A stretch of 64,000 nt of DNA. Source: Shimia sp965227725. Its GTDB lineage: Bacteria; Pseudomonadota; Alphaproteobacteria; Rhodobacterales; Rhodobacteraceae. The translations under genes and the position numbers were made by a program. Shown piece by piece: positions 1 through 8,287 of this stretch. Under the pieces are notes generated by a model. The model searched no databases. It worked only from the letters and a program-made list of their open reading frames with translations, and was not told the origin of the DNA. Positions within the stretch are counted from its first letter, which is position 1. The number at the start of each line of letters is the position of its first letter. Location: contig NZ_CBDDGH010000005.1 of NCBI RefSeq assembly GCF_965227725.1, positions 310,001 through 374,000 on the forward strand. Reading direction: 5' to 3'.

Positions 1-822
1 AATCACACAACTCTCGCCCGACGCCTTACGGTGATGGAGGAACGTCTGGGCAGCCGGCTGTTTGACCGCTCCAAACAGGGATTGGCCCTCACGCAGCTGG
101 GCGAAGATCTGCTGCCCTATGCAGAACGGGTCGAAGAAGAAATGACCGCCGCCGCCCGTGCGATTGTCGGGCGCGATGCGCAGCCTTCAGGCACCATCTA
201 TCTGACCCTGCCGCATGGGCTGGCCATGACGTCAATCGCCGATGACCTGAGCGCCTTCGCCGCGCTCTATCCCGATATTTCGCTGAATATGACCTTTTCC
301 AACGATGTGGCCGATCTCACGCGCCGTGAAGCGGATGTCTCACTGCGCGTCGCAGATACGGTCACCGATGATGTGGTCGGTCGCAAGCTCGTGCAGATGT
401 CCCAAGCCGCCTATTGCAGTCCTGATTATGCGGCGCGGGTGCGCGACAATCATGGGGAGGGGCTGCATCTCATCGGCTGGCACGAGCCCGAAGGAGAGGT
501 CACTGCAAAATGGGTGCAGCAAAGCTGCTATCCCAAGGCGCAGCTCAAGCATCGTGTCTCTGAACTTGTGCCTCTGACAAATCTTGCTGCGGCGGGGTTG
601 GGCATGGCTTATCTGTCTTGCAGCATCGGAGACCGACACCCCGGCCTGATCCGCGCCCCTTTTCAAACACCGCTGCCATACCGCAACCTCTGGCTGCTTC
701 TGCACCGCGATTTGCGCAACACGGCCCGTGTGCGCCTGTTCGTGGATTTCCTCGCAGCTAGAGTCACCGCCCGCAAAAACGAATTCTGGGTGGCAGGTAC
801 AAAACCGCGGGAGGTGGCATAG
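1..822 (+). CDS. LysR-family transcriptional regulator, 5' end outside window
   Basis: The frame is open from the first base. It begins inside the helix-turn-helix (LARRLTVMEERLG followed by LFDR), so the ATG/GTG codons near position 31 are internal and the true start lies upstream of the window. The remainder resembles the two-lobed LysR effector-binding domain, with a late hydrophobic AAAGLGMAYL stretch typical of the family. LysR proteins are cytoplasmic DNA-binding regulators that respond to a small effector, usually acting on a neighbouring divergent gene. The target and ligand cannot be told, because the upstream neighbour is not visible. Confidence 0.85.
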   Translation, partial: NHTTLARRLTVMEERLGSRLFDRSKQGLALTQLGEDLLPYAERVEEEMTAAARAIVGRDAQPSGTIYLTLPHGLAMTSIADDLSAFAALYPDISLNMTFSNDVADLTRREADVSLRVADTVTDDVVGRKLVQMSQAAYCSPDYAARVRDNHGEGLHLIGWHEPEGEVTAKWVQQSCYPKAQLKHRVSELVPLTNLAAAGLGMAYLSCSIGDRHPGLIRAPFQTPLPYRNLWLLLHRDLRNTARVRLFVDFLAARVTARKNEFWVAGTKPREVA

Positions 823-922
823 CCAAAAGCTCTCAACGCTAAGAGCACGTGTCCAATAAGTCTGGATAAGGCCAGAGCTTCCACATCCAAAATCTGTGCT
901 AAGTCACTGATAAGATGGAAAG

Positions 923-1006
923 TGGTGGGCGACCTTGGAATCGAACCAAGCGTGCGTCTCCGCGAGGGAGTTACAGTCCCCTGCCACACCTTGCGGCCTG
1001 TCGCCC
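923..1006 (-). tRNA. tRNA-Tyr (anticodon GUA)
   Basis: Read on the minus strand, the segment folds as a class II tRNA. The acceptor pair is GGGCGAC/GTCGCCC, the D stem is short, and the anticodon arm GGGGA-CTGTAAC-TCCCT has anticodon GTA. A long variable arm follows, then the T arm CTTGG-TTCGATT-CCAAG, discriminator A and an encoded CCA. The long variable arm with GTA identifies tyrosine. It stands alone between the LysR gene and rlmB. The flanks (823-922 and 1007-1146) show no gene. Confidence 0.95.
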
Positions 1007-1146
1007 ACTCTCCTGAGGCGCGCTGGCCTCGTTGGTGTGAGGGGGTGATTACTGTGATGCGCGGGGGGCGTCAACCAGAAAAGTGGTTGCGTGAGGCGCT
1101 TCTTTTGCCCATTGGTGAAACCCTCTTATTTTGAAGGTGCAGAGCG

Positions 1147-1938
1147 ATGAAAAAACCCAAGTGGGTCGTGGAAAAAGAACAGGCCAAGCGCAAAGAGGCG
1201 TCAGAAACCGTCTGGTTGTTCGGTTTGCACGCGGTGCGGGACGCACTGGCGAATCCCGCGCGGGAAAAATTGCGCCTGATCGTGACCAAAAATGCGGCGG
1301 ATAAATTGGCTGAGGCCATCGCCGCCTCCGGCATCACACCCGAAGTGGTGGATCCGCGCAAATTCAAAGCCCCGATTGATCCGCAATCGGTGCATCAGGG
1401 CGCCGCGCTTGAGGTGAAACCGCTCAACTGGGGGCGCCTCTCCGATGTGGCGATCGCCTCTGATGACCGTCCGCAGCGGCTGATTCTGCTCGACCGGGTG
1501 ACCGACCCGCATAATGTGGGCGCGATTCTGCGCTCTGCCGAAGTGTTTGGCGCGCTGGCCGTGATTGGCACCCGCCACCACTCTGCACCGGAAACTGGCG
1601 CGCTGGCAAAAACCGCCAGCGGGGCACTGGAACGCCAGCCGTATCTGCGCGAGCGCAATCTGGCGGACACCATCACGGCGCTGCAGAACATGGGCTATCT
1701 GGTGCTGGGCATGGACGGCGAGGCGGAACACACCATCGAGCAGGCGCTTGAGGGCAAGCGCGACATGCCCATCGCGCTGGTTCTGGGCGCAGAAGGCCCG
1801 GGCCTGCGGCAGAAAACCAAAGAGACTGTGGATCAACTGGTGAAAATCAATTTTGCCGGCGCGTTTGGCTCGCTCAATGTCTCCAACGCTGCGGCTGTCG
1901 CGCTTTATGCCTCGCTGCCGCAAAGCGCTCAAAGCTGA
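1147..1938 (+). CDS. rlmB: 23S rRNA 2'-O-ribose methyltransferase RlmB, SpoU/TrmH family
   Basis: It methylates the 2'-OH of G2251 in the peptidyl-transferase loop of 23S rRNA, using S-adenosylmethionine (family knowledge). The 263-residue protein has an N-terminal substrate-binding part with WLFGLHAV near residue 23. The SPOUT knotted domain carries all three motifs: DRVTDPHNVGAILRSA (116-131), LVLGAEGPGLR (211-221) and GSLNVSNAAAVALY (241-254). The length is normal for RlmB. The Lys-rich start MKKPKW is the first possible ATG. It is apparently a single-gene unit downstream of tRNA-Tyr and is followed by a dispersed repeat. Confidence 0.93.
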   Translation: MKKPKWVVEKEQAKRKEASETVWLFGLHAVRDALANPAREKLRLIVTKNAADKLAEAIAASGITPEVVDPRKFKAPIDPQSVHQGAALEVKPLNWGRLSDVAIASDDRPQRLILLDRVTDPHNVGAILRSAEVFGALAVIGTRHHSAPETGALAKTASGALERQPYLRERNLADTITALQNMGYLVLGMDGEAEHTIEQALEGKRDMPIALVLGAEGPGLRQKTKETVDQLVKINFAGAFGSLNVSNAAAVALYASLPQSAQS

Positions 1939-1943
1939 GCGCG

Positions 1944-1990
1944 GCGTGACGCCTCTTCCTCTTGCCAAAAATATCCCCGCCGGAGGCTCC
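1944..1990 (+). repeat. Dispersed intergenic repeat, copy A
   Basis: The segment contains CTTCCTCTTGCC followed by AAAAATATCCCCGCCGGAGG. It matches the core of copies at 11019, 12781, 19875, 44564 and 63038. It lies just after the rlmB stop codon. Confidence 0.6.
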
Positions 1991-2035
1991 CAAGGGCGCG
2001 GCGCAGTGCTTAGGTAGAGGCAGAAACACCAGAAC

Positions 2036-2392
2036 GTGGAGGAGGGGCTCATCGCACACGCATCCAAAATCGCCACTTGCTGTTATTGCGGCACCCGCGC
2101 GGCCCTTGTGCTGCGCGGCGATGCCCGCCACGAGCTGGCCTGCTCCAATTGCGGCGCGCCTCTGCATGATCTCAAACATCTGCGCATGAGCGCTGTGCAG
2201 GAGGCGCCGCCCAGAAGCAAAGACAAGGGCGAGAAGCGGCGCAAAGCCAAATCGCCCGACTATGCTGCCTACAGCGCAAAATCGGCCAGCAAGCCGCCAA
2301 AGAACAAGAAACGCCCAAAACGCAAAAAGAAATCCACGGTGGGTTGGTTTCTGAAAGAAGCTTTTGATGTGATTGAAGACATCTTCGATTGA
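2036..2392 (+). CDS. Small zinc-ribbon protein with Lys-rich tail
   Basis: This is a 118-residue protein of unknown role. Two Cys pairs (C15-x-x-C18 and C36-x-x-C39), separated by about 17 residues, form a likely zinc ribbon. A very basic linker (about residues 58-105, rich in KKRPKRKKK) follows, and the C-terminus is a hydrophobic and acidic helix (TVGWFLKEAFDVIEDIFD). The basic linker suggests nucleic-acid contact, but this is inference. The only upstream start in frame is the GTG at 2036, and no ATG occurs until residue 51. The gene is probably conserved in related marine Rhodobacteraceae. Confidence 0.7.
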   Translation: MEEGLIAHASKIATCCYCGTRAALVLRGDARHELACSNCGAPLHDLKHLRMSAVQEAPPRSKDKGEKRRKAKSPDYAAYSAKSASKPPKNKKRPKRKKKSTVGWFLKEAFDVIEDIFD

Positions 2393-2531
2393 GCCGTTGG
2401 CGCGGCCTACGGTATCGCCGCGCCAGCTTCTGCACCTGAAGATAGGCCGCTGTTATGGCTCAACAAACCCGCTCAAACCGGCCGCGTCATAGGTGCAATT
2501 GTAAAGATTTTGGTAACGCTATCTTCACATG

Positions 2532-2669
2532 AATCTGATCATCTCTTCACATCCAGTTCTGCGATCTTATGTAGAGTAACAGGAAACACAGCCATCGGAG
2601 CCGCTGTGTTTCGCTTCACTGTCCCTCGTTCCGAACCTGCGCCCAAGGTCCCCCCTTGGGCGTTTTTTT
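2532..2669 (+). ncRNA. Candidate small RNA or attenuated leader
   Basis: The 2393-2774 gap has no convincing coding frame but ends in two strong hairpins. A perfect 10-bp stem (GAAACACAGC/GCTGTGTTTC, 2583-2612) is followed by a rho-independent terminator at 2640-2669. The terminator is 250 bases past the previous stop, too far to serve that gene well. A weak promoter-like pair, TTGTAA (2499-2504) and TATCTT (2520-2525), has a short 15-base spacer. The start given is a guess. Alternatively this is a leader with an attenuator for the gene at 2775. Confidence 0.35.
2640..2669 (+). terminator. Rho-independent terminator
   Basis: A 9-bp GC-rich stem (CGCCCAAGG/CCTTGGGCG, loop TCCCC) is followed by seven T residues at 2663-2669. 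Confidence 0.85.
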
Positions 2670-2774
2670 ATCTGACATCCGGATGTGCCTGCGACCATGT
2701 GCTATAAAAGTGCTTTGAGCGCGGCGTTGCGAATAAGCGTTTCAAGTCTCACACAGGTGTTCTAGCGTGCCTCC

Positions 2775-3242
2775 ATGAGCGACACAGACGATTTTCTCCG
2801 CAAGATTCTCAAACGCAGCAAAGTGATTGCCGTTGTCGGCGTCTCCATGAATACGGTGCGGCCCAGCTACTATGTGGCGCGGTATCTGTCGCTGAAAGGC
2901 TACCGGGTCATTCCGGTCAATCCGGGCCACGCGGGCAAAACACTCTTTGGGGAAACCGTGGTGGCCGATTTGTCGGAGATTTCAGCGCCTGTGGATATGG
3001 TGGATATCTTCCGACGTTCAGAAGCGGTGCCGCCGATTGTCGATCAGGCGCTTGCCCATTTGCCGACGCTCAAAACGATCTGGATGCAGATCGGTGTGGA
3101 ACATGCCGCAGCGGCGGCCAAGGCAGAGGCACAGGGGATTGATGTCATCCAAAACCGCTGCCCCAAGATCGAATATCAGCGCCTCTTTGGAGAGTTGCGC
3201 ATGGGCGGTTTTGCCACCGGTGTGATTTCTTCCAAACTCTAG
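2775..3242 (+). CDS. CoA-binding domain protein (YccU-like)
   Basis: The 155-residue protein is a single Rossmann-like CoA-binding domain, like that in the succinyl-CoA synthetase alpha subunit. It has a VIAVVGVSMN nucleotide-binding loop near residue 17, SYYVARYLSLKGYRVIPVNPG near 31, and a late conserved QNRCPKIEYQRL segment. Members of this YccU family bind CoA but have no firmly assigned reaction. The ATG at 2775 is the natural start. It lies convergent with, and only 22 bases from, the histidine kinase gene. Confidence 0.8.
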   Translation: MSDTDDFLRKILKRSKVIAVVGVSMNTVRPSYYVARYLSLKGYRVIPVNPGHAGKTLFGETVVADLSEISAPVDMVDIFRRSEAVPPIVDQALAHLPTLKTIWMQIGVEHAAAAAKAEAQGIDVIQNRCPKIEYQRLFGELRMGGFATGVISSKL

Positions 3243-3264
3243 CCGTTGGAGCGAGGCGATGTGA

Positions 3265-5013
3265 TCAGGCCGCGCTGACGTCCGTATTGCTGCGGTCCAG
3301 CAGACGGGCCATGACTTTCACCAGCTCATCTTTGCGATAGGGTTTGCCCAGACAGGCATTCATACCCGCTTTCAGATAGGCGTTGGTCTGTTCGGGCAGG
3401 ATGTTGGCTGACAGCGCCACAATCGGCGTGCGCTGGTTGGGGCCGGGGCCGCTGCGCAGGATGGTCGCCGCTTCCACACCGTCCATATCCAGAAGCTGGA
3501 TGTCCATCAGGATCAGATCGTAGCGCCGCGTTGCGCAGAGCTGCAGGGCAGGGCGGCCATCATCGACCACATCCATGGTGATCTGCATGCTCTCCAGAAA
3601 CCGGCGCACGATCAGCTGGTTGGTCTTGTTGTCTTCCACCACCAGCACATGGGTGCCGGCGAAATCAGTGGCGGAGGGCTCACCTGCGTCACCCACGGGG
3701 AGCGCAGGCTGGCTCTCCTGCGCATCTGCTTCGATCAGCGGGAAGGTGAACCAGAAGGTGCTGCCCAGCAACGGGGTGCTGTTCACACCAATCCGGCCGC
3801 CCAGCAGCTCCACCAGCTCTTTGCAGATCGCAAGCCCCAACCCCGTGCCACCAAACTCGCGGCTGGTGGCGGTGCTGGCTTGCTCAAATTTGTTGAACAC
3901 CCGTGTCTGCGCCTCCTCAGTGAGGCCAATGCCCCGGTCTGTCACCGAGACCCTGACAAAATCCCCATCCCGGATCATCTCGCAGCGTATGTCGCCCTCT
4001 TTGGAGAATTTGATCGCATTGCTCAGCAGATTGGTGATCACCTGATTGAGCCGCACCGGATCCCCGCGTAGGCAGCTTGGCAGGCGAGGATCCTGATAGA
4101 CTTTGAGCTCAAGTCCCGCCGCCGTGGCCGCCGCCTGCTGAGACTGAACCGCCGTGGTCAAAAGCGCATCGCGCGCAAACGGGATCTGCTCAATGGTGAT
4201 GCCATCCGCCGCGATCTTGGAATAGTCCAGAACGCCGTTGATCAGCCCCATCAGGTTCCGTCCGGAGCTGCGCCCTATCTGCACCAGTTCTTTCTGCTCA
4301 GGGGTCAGATCCGTTTCATCGAGCAGCTGAAGGACGCCGCTTAACCCATTGAGAGGAGTGCGGATTTCATGGCTCATCTTGGCCAGAAACTCAGATTTCT
4401 GAGCATCCGCCAGCTGCGCCTCATCGCGCAGCTCTTTGAGGTGGACCTCTTTTTTGTTCACCTCGGTGAAATACATCGACAGCCCGGCCATCAATGTGCA
4501 AAGCGCTGCGGTCATCGCCAATGTGCCTTCCACGGGAAAGGCGTCAAAAACAATCGACAGCACCAGAAAATTCACCACCATCAATGCCGTTGCAATGCGC
4601 GCAGTGAATCGCCCGACAAGGATCAGCAGGATAATAGGCGGCCCGATCAGAAACAGCTCCCGCCGCCAGATGTCAGAGCGATCCGCGATCAGCAGGTATT
4701 CCATGTGGACCCAGAAAATCGCCACCAGCACAAAGGCCGCCAGACGCAGGTTATGGGTCCGGTGCCAGATCGCGGGCACGGTAAAATAGGTCAGGCAGAA
4801 CAGGTTGGAGATCAGGACCCCATGATCCGGCAGCGTGTCAGAGATATAGTAGACCGGAATGCTGTGCAGCAGGCCGATTGTCCCCACAATCAGGGAAAAG
4901 ACACAGACCAGGCGTGTCCGGGCGTGGTCGAAATTGTCGTCGACCGCCATCTCCGGCCAAAAGTAGGCAAGGAATGCGCTGGAAATCGCCTTGAGTGGTT
5001 TGGTCATGCTCAA
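3265..5013 (-). CDS. Membrane hybrid sensor histidine kinase with receiver domain
   Basis: The 582-residue protein starts with about six membrane helices (roughly residues 30-185). A phospho-acceptor domain follows, with EFLAKMSHEIRTPLNG and phosphorylatable His215. The ATPase domain has N-box RLNQVITNLLSNAIKFS (321-337), DRGIGL and GGTGLGLAICKEL. The C-terminal receiver (455-572) has acidic VVEDN, phospho-acceptor Asp504 in LMDIQ, and a conserved Lys in GKPYR. No separate output regulator lies nearby, so it likely passes phosphate to an unlinked phosphotransfer protein (inference). The signal sensed is unknown; the sensor region is all membrane with no periplasmic domain. Confidence 0.9.
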   Translation of the reverse strand: MSMTKPLKAISSAFLAYFWPEMAVDDNFDHARTRLVCVFSLIVGTIGLLHSIPVYYISDTLPDHGVLISNLFCLTYFTVPAIWHRTHNLRLAAFVLVAIFWVHMEYLLIADRSDIWRRELFLIGPPIILLILVGRFTARIATALMVVNFLVLSIVFDAFPVEGTLAMTAALCTLMAGLSMYFTEVNKKEVHLKELRDEAQLADAQKSEFLAKMSHEIRTPLNGLSGVLQLLDETDLTPEQKELVQIGRSSGRNLMGLINGVLDYSKIAADGITIEQIPFARDALLTTAVQSQQAAATAAGLELKVYQDPRLPSCLRGDPVRLNQVITNLLSNAIKFSKEGDIRCEMIRDGDFVRVSVTDRGIGLTEEAQTRVFNKFEQASTATSREFGGTGLGLAICKELVELLGGRIGVNSTPLLGSTFWFTFPLIEADAQESQPALPVGDAGEPSATDFAGTHVLVVEDNKTNQLIVRRFLESMQITMDVVDDGRPALQLCATRRYDLILMDIQLLDMDGVEAATILRSGPGPNQRTPIVALSANILPEQTNAYLKAGMNACLGKPYRKDELVKVMARLLDRSNTDVSAA

Positions 5014-5105
5014 TCGTACTCGTGATCACTGCCGCTGTAACCCAGCAAGCGTTAAAGCCTGCTGAATACATATAGCGGAACTCTGTTCCAAAATGCGTGA
5101 ATTAT

Positions 5106-5645
5106 CTATCTGAGGCCCTTGGCGGCAAAGACTTTGTTGCGTTCTTCCCAGACGTAACGCTCATCTTCCAGAACCGGCGACCAATATAGGTATCCGCCAT
5201 ACCGCCAGGGGTCGAGCACGATGCCCTCGCGCATGCTGTCGCCCTTTGCACTCACAATCACCGTGCTGTGTTCGATGCGAATATTATCATGATTGGCGAT
5301 GGCGCGGTGCAGCGTCAGGCTTTGCAGGTCTTCCTGACGCAGGCGCGCCTCAAGGTCATCGGCCCAGTGCCAGCACAGCCCACGCGGCCTAAGCCCTTGA
5401 TTGACCTTGGTGTTGTGGATCAGAGGGCCGTCGGTGACATTATAGGCCACGCGCAGCTCCAGCGGGTATTCATAGGCGATGCGCGCCACGCGGTTGGCCT
5501 CATCGAGGTCCACATCAGCGTCAAGCGAGAGGATTTCCTGTGCCAGCCTGGTGGGATTCGGCCTCAAGGCCTCTTGGGGCACGCCACATGCTGTCAGAAA
5601 CAGGGCCGCAATAAGCCCCCAAATCACCAATCCCAAACGTGTCAT
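5106..5645 (-). CDS. Predicted lipoprotein of unknown function
   Basis: The frame runs further upstream, but the start at 5645 gives MTRLGLVIWGLIAALFLTAC, a clean lipoprotein signal with lipobox LTAC. It also avoids overlap with hisE. The mature part of about 160 residues contains LCWHWADDLEARL and EHSTVIVSAKG. The conserved Cys and His near the middle recall a hydrolase-like fold, but no family can be named with confidence. It follows hisE by 67 bases on the same strand and may share its transcript. Confidence 0.7.
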   Translation of the reverse strand: MTRLGLVIWGLIAALFLTACGVPQEALRPNPTRLAQEILSLDADVDLDEANRVARIAYEYPLELRVAYNVTDGPLIHNTKVNQGLRPRGLCWHWADDLEARLRQEDLQSLTLHRAIANHDNIRIEHSTVIVSAKGDSMREGIVLDPWRYGGYLYWSPVLEDERYVWEERNKVFAAKGLR

Positions 5646-5712
5646 ACCGCCTGCCTCAAATACCAGTTGGCCACCTATAGGAACCCTCCGGACTTGGCAA
5701 TTGCGGCCCGTA

Positions 5713-6030
5713 TCACGCTTTGGTGCGCGCCGCTTTTTCGGCAATGCCGCTCATGCCTTGCCGCCGTGCCAGCTCCGCCAGCACATCCTCCAGCGCCACA
5801 TCCCGCGCCTCCAGCATCACCAGCAGGTGAAACAGCACATCCGCCGCCTCATAGGTCAGCTTCTCGCGGTCGCCTTTTACGGCTTCGATCACCGCTTCAA
5901 TGGCCTCTTCGCCAAACTTCTCGGCGCATTTCTCCGGGCCTTTGGCCAAAAGCTTGGCGGTCCAGCTGCTTTCCGGGTCCGCTTTGGCGCGCTCGGCAAT
6001 GGTGGCCGCAAGATCGTTCAGAACACTCAT
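5713..6030 (-). CDS. hisE: Phosphoribosyl-ATP diphosphatase
   Basis: It performs the second step of histidine synthesis, hydrolysing phosphoribosyl-ATP to phosphoribosyl-AMP and diphosphate. The 105-residue all-helical protein has the metal-binding MazG-like signature KCAEKFGEEAIEAVIEA and, further on, YEAADVLFHLLVML. The length is standard for stand-alone HisE. Its ATG overlaps the hisF stop in an ATGA arrangement, so the two are probably translationally coupled. Confidence 0.95.
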   Translation of the reverse strand: MSVLNDLAATIAERAKADPESSWTAKLLAKGPEKCAEKFGEEAIEAVIEAVKGDREKLTYEAADVLFHLLVMLEARDVALEDVLAELARRQGMSGIAEKAARTKA

Positions 6031-6824
6031 GTCAGCCTCATTGGGATACCGGCGTCATGCATATATTGCTTGGCTTCCTGCACGGTGTATTCGCCAAAGT
6101 GGAAAATCGATGCGGCCAGGACCGCGCTTGCGCCGCCTTTGGTCACGCCCTCCACCAAATGGTCCAGATTGCCGACGCCGCCCGACGCAATCACCGGCAC
6201 GTTGACCGCATCGCTGATCGCTTTGGTCAGCGGCAGATTGAAGCCCGCCTTGGTGCCGTCGCGGTCCATTGAGGTCAGCAGGATTTCCCCTGCGCCTTTG
6301 GCCACCACCAGCTTGGCAAATTCCACCGCGTCAATCGGGTTGCCGTCCTGATCCAGCGCCGCCTTGCGACCGCCATGGGTGAAGATGCCCCATTTGTTCG
6401 GCACGCCGTTTTCATCATGGCCAATGGTCTTGGCATCAATTGCACACACAATGCACTGGCTGCCAAATTGCGCTGAGGCTTCAGCAATAACATCGGGGTT
6501 GGCCACAGCGGCGGAGTTGAAACTCACCTTATCCGCCCCCGCCAGCAACAGCCGCCGCACATCGGCCACCGTGCGCACGCCACCGCCCACGGTCAGCGGC
6601 ACAAAGCATTGCTCGGCGCAACGCTGCACCATGTCGATCATCACGCCCCGGTTGTCATGGGTCGCGTGGATGTCCAGAAAACAGATTTCATCCGCGCCAG
6701 CGGCATCATAGGCGCGCGCGGCTTCCACCGGATCACCGGCATCGCGCAGGCCAACAAAGTTCACACCTTTGACCACACGGCCATCAGCGACATCCAGACA
6801 GGGAATGATGCGGGTTTTTAGCAT
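6027..6824 (-). CDS. hisF: Imidazole glycerol phosphate synthase, cyclase subunit
   Basis: It joins with HisH to convert PRFAR and glutamine-derived ammonia to imidazole glycerol phosphate and AICAR. The 265-residue TIM barrel starts MLKTRIIPCLDVADGR, with the first catalytic Asp at residue 11. It contains LTVGGGVR and the second catalytic Asp in LLTSMDRDGTK. Phosphate-binding GGVGN lies near the end. The open frame extends upstream to 6950, but the ATG at 6824 matches the family start. It overlaps hisE by four bases. Confidence 0.96.
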   Translation of the reverse strand: MLKTRIIPCLDVADGRVVKGVNFVGLRDAGDPVEAARAYDAAGADEICFLDIHATHDNRGVMIDMVQRCAEQCFVPLTVGGGVRTVADVRRLLLAGADKVSFNSAAVANPDVIAEASAQFGSQCIVCAIDAKTIGHDENGVPNKWGIFTHGGRKAALDQDGNPIDAVEFAKLVVAKGAGEILLTSMDRDGTKAGFNLPLTKAISDAVNVPVIASGGVGNLDHLVEGVTKGGASAVLAASIFHFGEYTVQEAKQYMHDAGIPMRLT

Positions 6825-6967
6825 TGGGCACCTCTTTGCGCCCTCATACCCGCTTATCCGCGGGACGCCAAGAGCGCGGTTTTTTCGCTTATCGAGAAAA
6901 CGTGATTGGCAAATCGCGCTATGATGTCGTGACTGATCCCACGATCTCATTTTTGGAGCAGATCACC

Positions 6968-7414
6968 ATGAAAAATATTCTCATTGCAGGAGCCATTGCC
7001 TTGTCTTCCACCCTTCCGGCCCAAGCGGAGCTTTTGTCTGTCCCGTCCAACAAATCGGTCGCGCAGACCGTTGATGCGCTGGCCGCCGCCGTGGAAAACG
7101 CCGGTGCCAAAGTCTTTGCGCGTGTGGATCACGCAGGCGGGGCCGCCAAAGTGGGCGCAGAGCTGTCTGATGCGGAGCTGCTGATTTTTGGCAATCCGAA
7201 GATTGGCACCCCCGCCATGCAGGCAGACATCAAGGCCGGGTTGTTCCTGCCGCTCAAAGTGCTGGCCTATGAGGACGCACAAGGGCAGGTCCTCCTGACC
7301 TATGAAGATCCGGCGCAGATGTTCGCGGGTCTGGATATTGCCGAGGATGCCGCCTTTATCGCCACCATGCGCGGCGCTCTGGCCAAGCTGACCGCCGCAG
7401 CGGCGGGCGAGTAA
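6968..7414 (+). CDS. Exported DUF302-domain protein
   Basis: The 148-residue protein starts at 6968 with a Sec signal peptide ending near LPAQA. The rest is a DUF302 domain: SVAQTVDALAAAVENAGAKVFARVDHA, then LLIFGNPKIGTPAMQA and LPLKVLAYED. DUF302 proteins are small periplasmic or cytoplasmic proteins without a settled function. It is divergent from hisF with 143 bases between. It is convergent with the DUF2867 gene, sharing a hairpin. Confidence 0.85.
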   Translation: MKNILIAGAIALSSTLPAQAELLSVPSNKSVAQTVDALAAAVENAGAKVFARVDHAGGAAKVGAELSDAELLIFGNPKIGTPAMQADIKAGLFLPLKVLAYEDAQGQVLLTYEDPAQMFAGLDIAEDAAFIATMRGALAKLTAAAAGE

Positions 7415-7415
7415 C

Positions 7416-7454
7416 TCGTTCGGGGGCTGCGGGCGTCAGCCCGCGACCCGACGA
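7416..7454. terminator. Stem-loop between convergent genes
   Basis: The stem TCGTTCGGG..CCCGACGA encloses a GCGGGC-GTCA-GCCCGC hairpin. It sits at the junction of the DUF302 and DUF2867 genes and overlaps the end of the latter. There is no clear T-run. Confidence 0.4.
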
Positions 7455-7912
7455 AGCGCATCTCGTATGATCAGCACGTGAAAGGGCATGATCGTCGCCA
7501 GATAGAGGCGGCCCGTCAGGTTGTGCCGATGCACCCATGTTGACAGATAGACATGCTCCCCCGTGCTGTAGATCGACACACGGAAATCCAGATGGTGATC
7601 GTTGAACCCGGCGATCACCTCCTGATCCGTCTGCGCTTCAATCGGGAAAATGCCAACATGATCCGCGCCCGCATGGGCGTCCTCGACATCTGATGGGCCT
7701 TTGAGGCCCAGCGGAGCCACCAGCTTATTGCGCAGCGCCACCAACACCTGTGCCCAGTCGGGAAAACGCGTGACTTCGTCTGCCGCCGCACGCGCGGGCA
7801 GGGCGCATTTTGCGCGGTAACAATCCAGAAAATCGCCCTCTGCCACGCGGCTCTGCAGCAGACTGTCCGCTGGCAGCTGCGCTGCGCTGACTTTGGTGAA
7901 TGCGCCCAACAT
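7436..7912 (-). CDS. DUF2867-domain protein
   Basis: The 158-residue protein matches the DUF2867 pattern. Near the end it has YLSTWVHRHNLTGRLYLATIMPFHVLIIRDALRRV, quoted here as the segment at residues 120-155 with key residues PFH and IRD. The middle part is HAGADHVGIFPIEA. There is no signal peptide or membrane helix. In other proteins the same domain is fused to NAD-binding SDR modules, but its role is unknown. It lies downstream of the hisA group on the same strand. Confidence 0.75.
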   Translation of the reverse strand: MLGAFTKVSAAQLPADSLLQSRVAEGDFLDCYRAKCALPARAAADEVTRFPDWAQVLVALRNKLVAPLGLKGPSDVEDAHAGADHVGIFPIEAQTDQEVIAGFNDHHLDFRVSIYSTGEHVYLSTWVHRHNLTGRLYLATIMPFHVLIIRDALRRVAG

Positions 7913-7984
7913 TTTGCAGCTCCTTTTCGTCGCCTCACCTCAAAATCTGGGGGTGGGAGCCTTTCGAAGCCAGAGGACCAATCG

Positions 7985-8287
7985 TCACGCCTTGGGGGCT
8001 GCGCGGCGTCTCAGGTCGGCGGCAATCATCAGGATCAGGGCCAGCATGGCCACAAATCCGATCGGCAGCGTCAGCACAACAAGCCCCGCCTTGGAGTAGG
8101 CCGCGTTAAGCTGGCTGGCGATATTGACGCCCTCCACCCAGCAGCCGTTCTGCTGGAGCGCCAGCCCAAAGTCACAGCCGTGTTTTTCCGCCGTGCTTTG
8201 GGCCCAATACACATATGCCGCCGGGATCAGGGAGAGGGCCAATATCAGGCCCAGCCCCCCATAGACGATCCGGCGGCGCAGGCTCAT
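7985..8287 (-). CDS. Small two-helix membrane protein coupled to hisA
   Basis: The 100-residue protein has membrane helices at about residues 9-28 and 66-90. The loop between them, about 37 residues, has two Cys (HGCDF and NGCWVEG) that could form a disulphide if periplasmic. Its ATG overlaps the hisA stop by four bases (ATGA), so it is translated with hisA. No family was recognised. The coupling to a cytoplasmic biosynthetic gene is odd for a membrane protein. Confidence 0.75.
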   Translation of the reverse strand: MSLRRRIVYGGLGLILALSLIPAAYVYWAQSTAEKHGCDFGLALQQNGCWVEGVNIASQLNAAYSKAGLVVLTLPIGFVAMLALILMIAADLRRRAAPKA

